Positions 37,429 to 46,164 of a stretch of DNA of 64,000 nucleotides are shown here, piece after piece (the first letter of the stretch is position 1; each line of letters begins with the position of its first letter). The notes beneath the pieces are model-generated. The model was not told the origin of the DNA. It saw nothing but the letters and a program-made list of their open reading frames with translations, and made no database searches. This stretch comes from Caulobacter sp. NIBR2454 (GTDB lineage Bacteria; Pseudomonadota; Alphaproteobacteria; Caulobacterales; Caulobacteraceae), in assembly GCF_027474405.1 (NCBI RefSeq), contig NZ_CP114871.1:496001-560000 (forward strand), read 5' to 3'. A program made the position numbers and the translations under genes.

Positions 37429-40389
37429 ATGGCGGACGACGCAGGGCTGATCAACCAGGTTTTGACTGAAACCTCCTTCCTCTACGGGGCCAATGCGGCC
37501 TTCGTGGAGGACCTCTACGCCCGTTGGGCGGCCGATCCTGGATCGGTGGAGGCCTCCTGGGCCGCCTTCTTCGCCTCCCTGAAAGATCAGGCTTCCGACG
37601 CCCAGCGCGCCGCCCAGGACCCGTCCTGGACCCCGCGCCAGGTTCCGTCGCCTCGTCCGGACTGGCTTTCGGCCCTCGACGGACAGTGGCCGAGTGTCGC
37701 ACCCGCCGTCGAAGCCAAGGTGAGCAAGGCGATCGAGGCCAAGGCCCCCGGCGCCTCTTCGGAAGCCGTCCGCGCCGCCACGCTCGACAGCCTGCGCGCC
37801 ATCATGATGATCCGCGCCTATCGCATGCGCGGCCATCTGGCGGCCAATCTCGATCCGCTGGGCCTGGACCCCAAGCAGGACGCCAGCGAACTGGACCCGG
37901 CTTCCTACGGCTTCTCTGAGGCCGACTATGACCGTCCGATCTTCCTGGATTTCGTGCTGGGCCTGGAGACCGCCTCGGTCCGCCAGATCCTGGACATCCT
38001 GAAGCGCACCTACTGCGGCAATGTCGGCGTGCAGTACATGCACATCTCCAATATCGAGGAGAAGGCCTGGCTGCAGGAGCGCATCGAGGGCCGAGACAAG
38101 GAGATCACCTTCACCAATGAAGGCAAGGTCGCGATCCTCAAGAAGCTGATCGAGGCCGAGGGTTTCGAGCGCTTCCTGCACAAGCGTTTCCCCGGCACTA
38201 AGCGCTTCGGCCTCGACGGCGGCGAAGCCATGGTCCCGGCCATGGAGCAGATCATCAAGCGCGGGGGCGCCCTGGGCGTCACCGACATCGTTCTGGGCAT
38301 GCCCCACCGCGGCCGCCTGAACGTGCTCGCCGCTGTGATGGGCAAGCCCTATCACGTGATCTTCCACGAGTTCCAAGGCGGCTCTTCCGTGCCCTCCGAC
38401 ATCGAGGGTTCGGGCGACGTGAAGTATCACATGGGCGCCTCGTCGGACCGTGAGTTCGACGACAACAAGGTCCACCTGTCTCTGACCGCCAACCCGTCGC
38501 ACCTGGAGATCGTCAATCCGGTCGTGATCGGCAAGGCCCGCGCCAAACAGGCCTTCAAGCTGCGCGAACAGCCGGACGCTGGCCGCGGCCACGTCATGTC
38601 GCTGCTGCTGCATGGCGATGCGGCCTTCGCGGGCCAGGGCGTGGTGGCCGAGTGCTTCACCCTGTCGGGCCTGAAGGGCTACCGCACGGGCGGCACGGTC
38701 CACTTCATCGTCAACAACCAGATCGGTTTCACCACCAGCCCGCGCTATTCGCGCTCATCGCCCTATCCGAGCGACGTAGCCCTGATGGTCGAGGCCCCGA
38801 TCTTCCACGTGAACGGCGACGATCCCGAAGCGGTCGTCTTCGCCGCCAAGGTGGCCACCGAGTACCGCCAGAAGTTCGGCAAGGACGTGGTCATCGACAT
38901 GTTCTGCTATCGCCGGTTCGGTCACAACGAAGGTGACGACCCGACGATGACCTCGCCCTTGATGTACGCCAAGATCAAGGACCATCCGTCGACCCGCGAG
39001 CTCTATAGCAACCGCCTGGTCGCTGAGGGCGTCGTCACCGAAGGCCAGGTCGATCAGTGGCTGGGCGAGTTTGAGAGCTTCCTCGACGCCGAGTTCGAGG
39101 CCGGCAAGAACTACAAGGCCAACAAGGCCGACTGGCTGGACGGCAAGTGGGCCGGCTTCGCCCTGCCCGGTGACGAAGACCGTCGCGGCAAGACCGCGGT
39201 GCCGCTGCAAAAGCTCAAGGATCTCGGCAAGGCGATCACCACGGTCCCCGAGCGCATCGACATCCACAAGACCGTCAAGCGGGTCATCGAAGGCCGCCGC
39301 GAAGCGATCGAAAAGGGCGAGGGCCTCGACTGGGGCACCGCCGAGCATCTGGCTTTCGCCAGCCTTCTCGACGAGGGCGTTCCCGTTCGCCTGTCCGGCC
39401 AGGATTCGGTTCGCGGCACCTTCACCCAGCGCCATTCGGACCTGATCGACCAGACCACCGAGGAGCACTACACGCCCCTCAACAACATCCGTCCGGGCCA
39501 GGCCCCGTATGAAGTTATCGACTCAGCCCTGTCCGAAGAGGCGGTGCTCGGCTTCGAGTACGGTTTCTCGCTGGCCGATCCGAACACCCTGACCCTGTGG
39601 GAAGGTCAGTTCGGCGACTTCGTGAACGGCGCTCAGGTGGTCATCGACCAGTTCATCAGCTCGGGCGAGCGCAAGTGGCTGCGCATGAGCGGCCTCGTGA
39701 TGCTTCTGCCGCATGGTTACGAAGGCCAGGGCCCCGAGCACAGCTCGGCCCGCCTTGAGCGCTTCCTGCAGCAGTGCGCCGAAGACAACATGCAGGTCGC
39801 CAACTGCACCACGCCGGCGAACTACTTCCACATCCTGCGTCGCCAGATGCACCGGGAGTTCCGCAAGCCGCTGATCCTGATGACGCCCAAATCCCTGCTG
39901 CGTCACAAGAAGGCGATCTCGTCCTTGGCCGACCTGGCGGAAGGCTCGACCTTCCATCGCGTGCTGCAGGACGACGCCCAGTGGGGCCGTAACACCACCA
40001 TCAAACTCAAGGCCGACGACAAGATCCGCAAGGTCGTCGTCTGCTCGGGCAAAGTCTATTACGACCTGCTGGACGAGCGGGAGAAGCGCGGCGTCGACGA
40101 TGTCTACATCCTGCGCCTGGAGCAGTTCTATCCGTGGCCGATGAAGTCGCTGATGACCGAGCTTGGCCGCTTCAAGAACGCCGACCTGGTCTGGTGCCAG
40201 GAAGAACCCAAGAACATGGGCGGCTGGACCTTCGTCGATCCGTGGCTTGAGCTGACGCTCGACAAGATGAAGATCAAGGCCAAGCGCGCCCGTTACGCGG
40301 GCCGTCCGGCCTCGGCTTCGACGGCCGCAGGCCTGATGAGCCGCCACGTCAAGGAACTACAAGCCTTCCTCGAGGAAGCGTTCGCCTAA
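37429..40389 (+). CDS. sucA: 2-oxoglutarate dehydrogenase E1 component
   Basis: TPP-dependent E1 of the 2-oxoglutarate dehydrogenase complex, 986 aa, converting 2-oxoglutarate to succinyl groups passed to lipoyl-SucB. The N-terminal E2-binding start (FLYGANAAFVEDLYARW) is followed by the TPP core (MPHRGRLNVLAAV, GDAAFAGQGVV) and the transketolase-like C-terminal part with LMLLPHGYEGQGPEHSSAR. Length and motifs are normal. It is separated from sucD by the hairpin region and lies 45 nt before sucB. Confidence 0.98.
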   Translation: MADDAGLINQVLTETSFLYGANAAFVEDLYARWAADPGSVEASWAAFFASLKDQASDAQRAAQDPSWTPRQVPSPRPDWLSALDGQWPSVAPAVEAKVSKAIEAKAPGASSEAVRAATLDSLRAIMMIRAYRMRGHLAANLDPLGLDPKQDASELDPASYGFSEADYDRPIFLDFVLGLETASVRQILDILKRTYCGNVGVQYMHISNIEEKAWLQERIEGRDKEITFTNEGKVAILKKLIEAEGFERFLHKRFPGTKRFGLDGGEAMVPAMEQIIKRGGALGVTDIVLGMPHRGRLNVLAAVMGKPYHVIFHEFQGGSSVPSDIEGSGDVKYHMGASSDREFDDNKVHLSLTANPSHLEIVNPVVIGKARAKQAFKLREQPDAGRGHVMSLLLHGDAAFAGQGVVAECFTLSGLKGYRTGGTVHFIVNNQIGFTTSPRYSRSSPYPSDVALMVEAPIFHVNGDDPEAVVFAAKVATEYRQKFGKDVVIDMFCYRRFGHNEGDDPTMTSPLMYAKIKDHPSTRELYSNRLVAEGVVTEGQVDQWLGEFESFLDAEFEAGKNYKANKADWLDGKWAGFALPGDEDRRGKTAVPLQKLKDLGKAITTVPERIDIHKTVKRVIEGRREAIEKGEGLDWGTAEHLAFASLLDEGVPVRLSGQDSVRGTFTQRHSDLIDQTTEEHYTPLNNIRPGQAPYEVIDSALSEEAVLGFEYGFSLADPNTLTLWEGQFGDFVNGAQVVIDQFISSGERKWLRMSGLVMLLPHGYEGQGPEHSSARLERFLQQCAEDNMQVANCTTPANYFHILRRQMHREFRKPLILMTPKSLLRHKKAISSLADLAEGSTFHRVLQDDAQWGRNTTIKLKADDKIRKVVVCSGKVYYDLLDEREKRGVDDVYILRLEQFYPWPMKSLMTELGRFKNADLVWCQEEPKNMGGWTFVDPWLELTLDKMKIKAKRARYAGRPASASTAAGLMSRHVKELQAFLEEAFA

Positions 40390-40434
40390 TCGGCGCCCAC
40401 AGCACGCAGACAGAACGAGAAAATCGGAAGACCA

Positions 40435-41988
40435 ATGGCCGACATCCTGACCCCCGCCCTGGGCGAATCCGTTAGCGAAGCCACCGTGGCGCGCTGGACC
40501 AAGAAACCCGGCGAGGCGGTGAAGAAGGACGAGCTTCTCGTCGAACTGGAGACCGACAAGGTCAGCCTCGAAGTCGTGGCTCCGGCCGACGGCGTGCTGG
40601 AAGCCGTAACCGCCGAAGAAGGCGCCACCGTTGTCGCCGGCGCGGTCCTCGGTCGCGTGGCCGAAGGCGGCAAGGCGAGCGCCGCGCCCGCCAAGCCGGC
40701 TCAGTCAGCCGCCGCTCCAGCTGGCGAAGCCCAGCCCGAACCGCAAAAGGGCAAGGCCCCGCCGACCTCGGGCCCGCTGCCGGACACCTCGGCGCCCTCG
40801 ACCGGCGGCGTTGAAGTCACCACCCCGACCATGGGTGAAAGCGTCGCCGAGGGCGTGGTCGGCAAGTGGACCAAGAAGGCCGGTGACGCCGTGAAAAAGG
40901 ACGAAGTCCTGGTCGAAATCGAGACCGACAAGGTCGCGGTCGAAGTGGCCGCTCCGTCCGACGGCGTGCTGTCCGAAATTCTCGCCGCCGAAGGCGCCGC
41001 CGTGACGCCGGGTCAGGTGCTGGCCCGCATCGGCGGCGGCTCGGGCGCGGCTCCGGCTCCTGCCGCTGCTGCTCCCGCCGCGGCCCCGGCTCCTGCCGCT
41101 GCACCGTCGGCCATGCCGCTGGCCCCGTCGGTGGCCCGCATCGCCACCGAGACCGGCCTGGACACCTCCAAGATCGCCGGCACCGGCAAGGACGGCCGCA
41201 TCACCAAGGGTGATGCGCTCGCCGCTCTTGAGACGCGTGCCGCTGCTCCGGCTCCGGCCGCTGCTCCCACCGCGCCGCGCGCCCTGCACGAGCGCGAAGA
41301 GCGGGTGAAGATGACGCGCCTGCGTCAGACCATCGCCCGCCGCCTGAAGGAAGCCCAGAACACGGCCGCCATGCTGACGACCTTCAACGAGGTCGACATG
41401 ACGGCGGTCATGGCCCTGCGCGCGCAGTACAAGGACGTCTTCGAAAAGCGTCACGGCGTGAAGCTCGGCTTCATGAGCTTCTTCGCCAAAGCCGTCGTCG
41501 CTGCCCTGAAGGACATCCCGGACGTCAACGCCGAGATCGACGGTCAGGACATCATCTACAAGAACCACTACGACATCGGCGTCGCCGTCGGCACCGACAA
41601 GGGTCTGGTGGTTCCGGTCGTCCGTGACGCCGACACCAAGAACCTGGCCGAGATCGAAAAGACGATCGGCGACCTGGGCAAGCGCGCCCGCGCCGGTCAG
41701 CTCGGCATCGACGACATGCAGGGCGGCACCTTCACCATCACCAACGGCGGCATCTACGGGTCGCTGATGTCGACGCCGATCCTCAACGCGCCGCAGTCGG
41801 GCATCCTCGGCATGCACGCGATCAAGGAGCGGGCGATGGTCGTCAACGGCAAGATCGAAATCCGTCCGATGATGTATCTGGCCCTGTCCTACGATCACCG
41901 GATCGTCGATGGCGCCGGCGCGGTGACCTTCCTGGTCAAGGTCAAGGAAGCCATCGAGGACCCGCAGCGCCTGCTGCTGGAGCTCTAA
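40435..41988 (+). CDS. sucB: 2-oxoglutarate dehydrogenase E2 with two lipoyl domains
   Basis: Dihydrolipoyl succinyltransferase, 517 aa, about 100 aa longer than the usual single-lipoyl SucB. Two tandem lipoyl domains are visible: residues 1-78 with lipoyl-Lys42 (ETDKVSLEV) and about 125-200 with lipoyl-Lys166 (ETDKVAVEV), joined by an Ala/Pro/Gln linker. A peripheral subunit-binding domain follows (about 227-265, [16 protein letters not shown]). The catalytic domain (about 288-517) has the active-site His488-x3-Asp492 (DHRIVDG). The two lipoyl domains are similar but not identical, arguing for an old duplication. Placed between sucA and lpd, it is E2o rather than E2p. Confidence 0.96.
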   Translation: MADILTPALGESVSEATVARWTKKPGEAVKKDELLVELETDKVSLEVVAPADGVLEAVTAEEGATVVAGAVLGRVAEGGKASAAPAKPAQSAAAPAGEAQPEPQKGKAPPTSGPLPDTSAPSTGGVEVTTPTMGESVAEGVVGKWTKKAGDAVKKDEVLVEIETDKVAVEVAAPSDGVLSEILAAEGAAVTPGQVLARIGGGSGAAPAPAAAAPAAAPAPAAAPSAMPLAPSVARIATETGLDTSKIAGTGKDGRITKGDALAALETRAAAPAPAAAPTAPRALHEREERVKMTRLRQTIARRLKEAQNTAAMLTTFNEVDMTAVMALRAQYKDVFEKRHGVKLGFMSFFAKAVVAALKDIPDVNAEIDGQDIIYKNHYDIGVAVGTDKGLVVPVVRDADTKNLAEIEKTIGDLGKRARAGQLGIDDMQGGTFTITNGGIYGSLMSTPILNAPQSGILGMHAIKERAMVVNGKIEIRPMMYLALSYDHRIVDGAGAVTFLVKVKEAIEDPQRLLLEL

Positions 41989-41994
41989 GGCCCG

Positions 41995-42330
41995 ATGGCC
42001 AAGGACACCCTCTATCTGCTGAAGCTCGGGTTCGAGGACGCAGGCAAGCCCTGGTTCTGCCCGGACTGCGCGATGATGGAGGGCTACCTGGCCTACTACC
42101 CTCAACTGCGCGATGTGCTTGACGTGGTCCATGTAGACTACGCCAAGCCGCGCGCGGACATCGCCGAGCGTATTGGCGAGGCCAACCAGGGCTGCCCGGT
42201 CCTGATCCTGGCCGAGCCCGCGACTGGCGAGGAAATCCAGCAGGGGAACGGCGCCAGCTTCCTGTCCGACGCCCGCCCGATCACCCGTTATCTCGCGGCC
42301 CGGCACGACCTCGCGCCGCCGCATCCCTGA
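41995..42330 (+). CDS. DUF3088 family thioredoxin-like protein
   Basis: A 111 aa protein matching my memory of DUF3088. It has a CxxC pair in WFCPDCAMMEG near residues 21-24 after a beta-strand TLYLLKLGF, followed by a cis-Pro-like NQGCPVLIL, all suggesting a thioredoxin/glutaredoxin fold. It starts 7 nt after sucB and ends 25 nt before lpd. A thiol or disulfide role near the lipoamide complex is an inference from that position. Confidence 0.82.
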   Translation: MAKDTLYLLKLGFEDAGKPWFCPDCAMMEGYLAYYPQLRDVLDVVHVDYAKPRADIAERIGEANQGCPVLILAEPATGEEIQQGNGASFLSDARPITRYLAARHDLAPPHP

Positions 42331-42354
42331 TCCACGAAAGACAAGGCTAGACCC

Positions 42355-43755
42355 ATGGCTCAGTACGACGTCGTCATCATCGGTGGCGGTCCCGGCGGCT
42401 ACAATGCCGGCATCCGCGCTGGCCAACTGGGCCTGAAGGTCGCCGTCGTCGAAGGTCGCGGCAAGCTGGGCGGCACCTGCTTGAACGTCGGCTGCATGCC
42501 GTCCAAGGCGCTCCTGCATGCCTCGGAGCTTTACGACGCCGCCGCCGGCTCGGAGTTCGCGACGCTAGGCATCGAGGTGAAGCCGAAGCTGAACCTGCCC
42601 CAGATGATGAAGCAGAAGGCCGACAGCGTCGAAGGCCTCACCAAGGGCGTCGAATTCCTGTTCAAGAAGAACAAGGTCGAGTGGATCAAGGGCTGGGGCC
42701 GTATTGACGGTCCCGGCAAGGTGGTCGTGAAGGGCGAAGACGGCGCCGAGACCACCCTTGAGACCAAGAACATCGTCATCGCTACGGGTTCGGAGCCGAC
42801 TCCGCTTCCGGGCGTCGAGATCGACAACAAGCGCATCGTCGATTCCACCGGCGCCCTGAGCCTGCCGGAAGTTCCCAAGAGCTTGGTCGTCATCGGCGCC
42901 GGCGTCATCGGCCTGGAGCTGGGCTCGGTGTGGCGCCGCCTGGGCGCGGAAGTGACCGTTGTCGAGTTCCTCGACCGCATCCTGCCGGGCACCGACGAAG
43001 AGACCGCCAAGACCTTCCAGCGCTCGCTTCAGAAGCAGGGCTTCGGCTTCAAGCTGGGCTCCAAGGTCACCGGTGCCAAGAACACCGGCAAGGGCGTCGA
43101 GTTGACCGTCGAGCCGGTGGCCGGCGGCGCGGCCGAGACCATCAAGGCCGACTATGTCCTGGTCGCCATCGGCCGCCGCCCCTACACCAAGGGCCTCGGC
43201 CTGGAGTCGGTGGGCGTGACCCCGGACAAGCGCGGCGTCATCGCCAACAATCACTACAAGACCGGCGTGAACGGCGTGTGGGTGATCGGCGATGTCACCA
43301 CGGGTCCGATGCTGGCCCACAAGGCCGAGGACGAGGCCGTCGCCTGCATCGAACTGATCGCGGGCAAGGCCGGCCACGTGAACTATGACATCATCCCGGG
43401 CGTCATCTACACCAAGCCGGAAGTGGCCACGGTCGGCAAGACCGAGGAAGACCTGAAGGCCGCGGGCGTCGCCTACAAGGTCGGCAAGTTTCCCTTCGCC
43501 GCCAACAGCCGCTCCAAGATCAACCACGAGGCCGAAGGCTTCGTGAAGGTCCTGGCCGACGCCAAGACCGACCGTATCCTGGGCGTCCACATGGTGGGCC
43601 CGAACGTCGGCGACATGATCGCCGAGTACTGCGTGGCCATGGAGTTCTCGGCTTCTTCGGAAGACGTGGCCCGCACCTGCCACCCGCACCCCACCCGCTC
43701 CGAAGCCCTGCGCCAGGCGGCCATGGGCGTCGAGGGCTGGATCATGCAGGCCTAG
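42355..43755 (+). CDS. lpdA: Dihydrolipoyl dehydrogenase (E3)
   Basis: FAD-dependent E3 that reoxidises dihydrolipoamide with NAD+, shared by 2-oxoacid dehydrogenase complexes. The redox-active pair is C42-x4-C47 in [13 protein letters not shown]. The FAD GxGxxG-type motif is [10 protein letters not shown] near the N-terminus. The C-terminal HPHPTRSEA segment carries the catalytic His445 and Glu450. The 466 aa length is standard. It has no lipoyl domain of its own, and is in the operon after sucB. Confidence 0.98.
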   Translation: MAQYDVVIIGGGPGGYNAGIRAGQLGLKVAVVEGRGKLGGTCLNVGCMPSKALLHASELYDAAAGSEFATLGIEVKPKLNLPQMMKQKADSVEGLTKGVEFLFKKNKVEWIKGWGRIDGPGKVVVKGEDGAETTLETKNIVIATGSEPTPLPGVEIDNKRIVDSTGALSLPEVPKSLVVIGAGVIGLELGSVWRRLGAEVTVVEFLDRILPGTDEETAKTFQRSLQKQGFGFKLGSKVTGAKNTGKGVELTVEPVAGGAAETIKADYVLVAIGRRPYTKGLGLESVGVTPDKRGVIANNHYKTGVNGVWVIGDVTTGPMLAHKAEDEAVACIELIAGKAGHVNYDIIPGVIYTKPEVATVGKTEEDLKAAGVAYKVGKFPFAANSRSKINHEAEGFVKVLADAKTDRILGVHMVGPNVGDMIAEYCVAMEFSASSEDVARTCHPHPTRSEALRQAAMGVEGWIMQA

Positions 43756-43756
43756 G

Positions 43757-44140
43757 ATGGCTGACGCGCGACCGCCCGAGGAACCGGTCATCCGGGTGGT
43801 CGCCATGCCTGCCGATACCAATCCGGCGGGCGACATCTTTGGCGGCTGGCTTATGAGCTGGATGGATTTGGCCGCCAGCACCATGGCCTCGCGCCGAGCG
43901 CGGGGCCGCGCCGCCACCATCGCGGTGGAGAGCATGACCTTCCTGCGGCCTGTGGTCGTCGGCGACGAGGTCAGCTTCTACGCCCGACTGGTGGCGACTG
44001 GCCGCACGTCCATGAAGATTGACGTGGAAGCCTGGCGACGTCACCGTGAGTCCGACGAAACCCATCAGGTGACCAGCGCCACCTTCACCTTCGTCGCCAT
44101 CGGCGCGGATCGCCGGCCGCGCGAACTGCCCCCGGCTTAA
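43757..44140 (+). CDS. Acyl-CoA thioesterase, hotdog fold (YciA-like)
   Basis: A 127 aa single hotdog-domain thioesterase. It starts 1 nt after the lpd stop. The segment MPADTNPAGDIFGGWLMSWMDLAAS is the hallmark of the YciA/BACH group, acting on fatty acyl-CoAs. Placement at the end of the 2-oxoglutarate dehydrogenase operon suggests a possible link to CoA recycling, but that is inference. Confidence 0.9.
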   Translation: MADARPPEEPVIRVVAMPADTNPAGDIFGGWLMSWMDLAASTMASRRARGRAATIAVESMTFLRPVVVGDEVSFYARLVATGRTSMKIDVEAWRRHRESDETHQVTSATFTFVAIGADRRPRELPPA

Positions 44141-44195
44141 GCCGCTTTTCCGCTCTAGTTCTGGTGGTATTCTCTCTCGAACGAGGGAGACACTC

Positions 44196-44462
44196 ATGCT
44201 GATCGCGATCCTTCTCGCCGCGGCAGCGGCCGCCCAGCCGGTCTATCAGCCCGCTGAGAACAACCGACCTGTTCCAGCCTGCGTCGCTGGCCAGCTAATC
44301 CCCGCCGTCACCAAACCGACGGACAACGGGCAGCGCGCCTCGCGTCTCGGCGACCTGCCGACGGCTGCGATGGAACTGGCCGTCGGCCGCCGCGTCGATG
44401 GCTGCCCTGCTCCGATGATCGTCCGCAACAATGTAGAGCAGAACATCCGCAGCGGCCGCTAG
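44196..44462 (+). CDS. Small secreted protein of unknown function
   Basis: An 88 aa protein with an apparent signal peptide (MLIAILLAAAAAAQ, about residues 1-14) and a mature part with two cysteines (PACVAG and DGCPAP). A good GAGGGAG precedes the ATG. I do not recognise the family. Its stop overlaps the end of the convergent xerC gene by 4 bases. The good ribosome-binding site and signal peptide support a real gene. Confidence 0.7.
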   Translation: MLIAILLAAAAAAQPVYQPAENNRPVPACVAGQLIPAVTKPTDNGQRASRLGDLPTAAMELAVGRRVDGCPAPMIVRNNVEQNIRSGR

Positions 44463-45373
44463 GCCCGCGGATGCGCCTTGCCATAGGCCGCCAGCAGGCC
44501 CGCTGCGTCCACCTGGGTGTAGCGCTGCGTCGTTGACAACGAGGCGTGGCCCAGAAGTTCTTGGATGACTCTCAGATCGGCGCCCGCGCCTAGCAGGTGG
44601 GTGGCGAAACTGTGACGTAATGCGTGTGGCGTGGCGCTGGCGGGTAGGCCCAGTCGGCCGCGCAGCCGCTGCATCAACGCCTGGACGTGGCGCGGGCTCA
44701 GCGGCCCGCCGCGCTTGGCGCGGAATAGCTGCTCGTCGGGCGAAAGGTTGAAGGGCAGGGCGGCGACGTAGGCGTCCACCGTATCCCGCACCTGCGGTAG
44801 GACCGGCGAAAGGCGTGTCTTGCCGCCCTTCCCAGTGATCCGCAGGCTGGATGGCAGCGGGGCGTCCCGCCGCAGCAGCGACATCCCCTCTGAAATCCGC
44901 AGGCCGCAACCCCACAGTAGGGTCAGCACCGCCTCGTCGCGCAGGACCTCCCATTCCTCGCGATCGGGATCGAGCGACGCCTCGGTGATCAGGCCGCGTG
45001 CGGCGTCTTCCGAGACGGGTCGTGGGGCGCCCGGTACGACCTTAGGCCCCCTGACCAGGGCCAGAGCTGCGTTGGGGGTGTCCAGCCGGCGATCGAGAAA
45101 GCCGTGAAAGGTGCGGATCGACGACAGCGCCTGAGACAGGGAGCGGGGCGAGAGCGCGCGCTCGCCATTTCGGCGGTGGGCCAGATAGGCGCGGATGTCG
45201 CCAGCCGACAGCTTGCCCAGGTCAGCGAGGGCGAGCGGGCCGCCCTCGTGCTGCTCCAGGAAGTTCAGATAGGCCATGATGTTGTCGCCATAGGCCCGCA
45301 CGGTGCGGGGCGAGGCGCGCTTTTCGTGGGTGAGGTGCTCCAGCCAGGCGGCCAGAGCCTCCCGCGCGGTCAC
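44459..45373 (-). CDS. xerC: Tyrosine recombinase XerC/XerD-type
   Basis: Site-specific recombinase that acts at dif to resolve chromosome dimers. A SAM-like N-terminal domain (about 1-95) precedes the catalytic domain. The catalytic set reads R159 (GCGLRISEG), K182, H250-x2-R253 (HALRHSFATHLL), H276 (LLGHASLS) and Y285 (TQRYTQVD). Its partner DUF484 gene lies immediately upstream and overlaps it by 4 bases. Assignment to XerC rather than XerD rests on the DUF484 neighbour, a known alphaproteobacterial and gamma context for xerC. Confidence 0.94.
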   Translation of the reverse strand: MTAREALAAWLEHLTHEKRASPRTVRAYGDNIMAYLNFLEQHEGGPLALADLGKLSAGDIRAYLAHRRNGERALSPRSLSQALSSIRTFHGFLDRRLDTPNAALALVRGPKVVPGAPRPVSEDAARGLITEASLDPDREEWEVLRDEAVLTLLWGCGLRISEGMSLLRRDAPLPSSLRITGKGGKTRLSPVLPQVRDTVDAYVAALPFNLSPDEQLFRAKRGGPLSPRHVQALMQRLRGRLGLPASATPHALRHSFATHLLGAGADLRVIQELLGHASLSTTQRYTQVDAAGLLAAYGKAHPRA

Positions 45374-46047
45374 AGTACTGGCCAGCGCTCGGCGGTGCGG
45401 CTGGTCACCTCGGCCAGGAAGGCCACCAACTCAGGACCCATGTCAGGGGTGAAGCCGTCATGCTCGGGCGAGCCGAAGGCCAGGATCGCCTGACGCTCGT
45501 CGCCCCACAGGCTCATGCGGACCATGGCCATGCTGCGCACCAGCTCGGCCTTGTCGCCGAAGATGGCCAGGGCCGGGAAATGAAAGCCCATGCGAGCGTG
45601 GCGGCCGTCCAGGATCATGTCCACCTGGCTGTCCACCAGGGTGAACCAGCCGGCGGGCACGCGGTCCGGGCCTTCCAGGGCGATGGCCCCGGCGGCCAGG
45701 CCGAAACGGCTGACGGCCAAGTCGTCGATGCGGCGGGCCAGATCTGAATGATTGCGGGCTTCGAGGATGTCGATCACCGCCGCGTGGGTTTGGGCCTGGG
45801 CGGCGAAATTGGCGCGCGCGGTGGCCTCCAGCTGGCGGCGGGCCGTGGTCTCGCGCTTGTGGGCGGCGCTGACCTGGGCGAGGGCGGCTGGGCCGAAGTC
45901 GACGATATTGGCCGCGTCCAGGCGCAGGCCCAGATCCTTCAGCAGGTCGAAGTCGTCGCGCACGAAGCCGGGCTCGGCGCGGAGGAAGTCGCGCACCGCT
46001 TCGGCTTCCAGGTCCGGAAGGGCATATGCCCGTGTCGCGTCCGTCAT
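45370..46047 (-). CDS. DUF484 family protein
   Basis: A 225 aa protein of DUF484, a GAF-like fold, commonly encoded just before xerC. Its N-terminal part (about 8-55) is followed by a coiled-coil-like helix (KRETTARRQLEATARANFAAQ) and a GAF-like domain. Function is unknown. The start at 46047 (MTDATRAYALPDLEAEAV) is preferred over the longer reading. Overlap with xerC suggests co-translation. Confidence 0.88.
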   Translation of the reverse strand: MTDATRAYALPDLEAEAVRDFLRAEPGFVRDDFDLLKDLGLRLDAANIVDFGPAALAQVSAAHKRETTARRQLEATARANFAAQAQTHAAVIDILEARNHSDLARRIDDLAVSRFGLAAGAIALEGPDRVPAGWFTLVDSQVDMILDGRHARMGFHFPALAIFGDKAELVRSMAMVRMSLWGDERQAILAFGSPEHDGFTPDMGPELVAFLAEVTSRTAERWPVL

Positions 46048-46164
46048 TTGCGCCTCGCTTGAATACAACCGTCCCATGTAGCGCCCAACGCGGTTAACGC
46101 CCGCTTGACGATGAACCAGACAGCCTCGACGCCGATGGATTTATCCCCCATGTGAAGGCCGACC

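Noticed and set aside
40690-41280. Repetitive Ala/Pro-coding DNA in sucB
   Set aside because: These are the normal flexible linkers of an E2 protein, not a mobile or satellite repeat.
40705-42519. Minus-strand open frame of 604 codons opposite sucB
   Set aside because: It is the antisense of lipoyl and catalytic domains and shows no family motif; sucB on the plus strand is unambiguous.
44459-45373. Tyrosine recombinase as a sign of an integrated element
   Set aside because: It has XerC features and the DUF484 partner, with housekeeping neighbours and no att-like repeats or phage genes.
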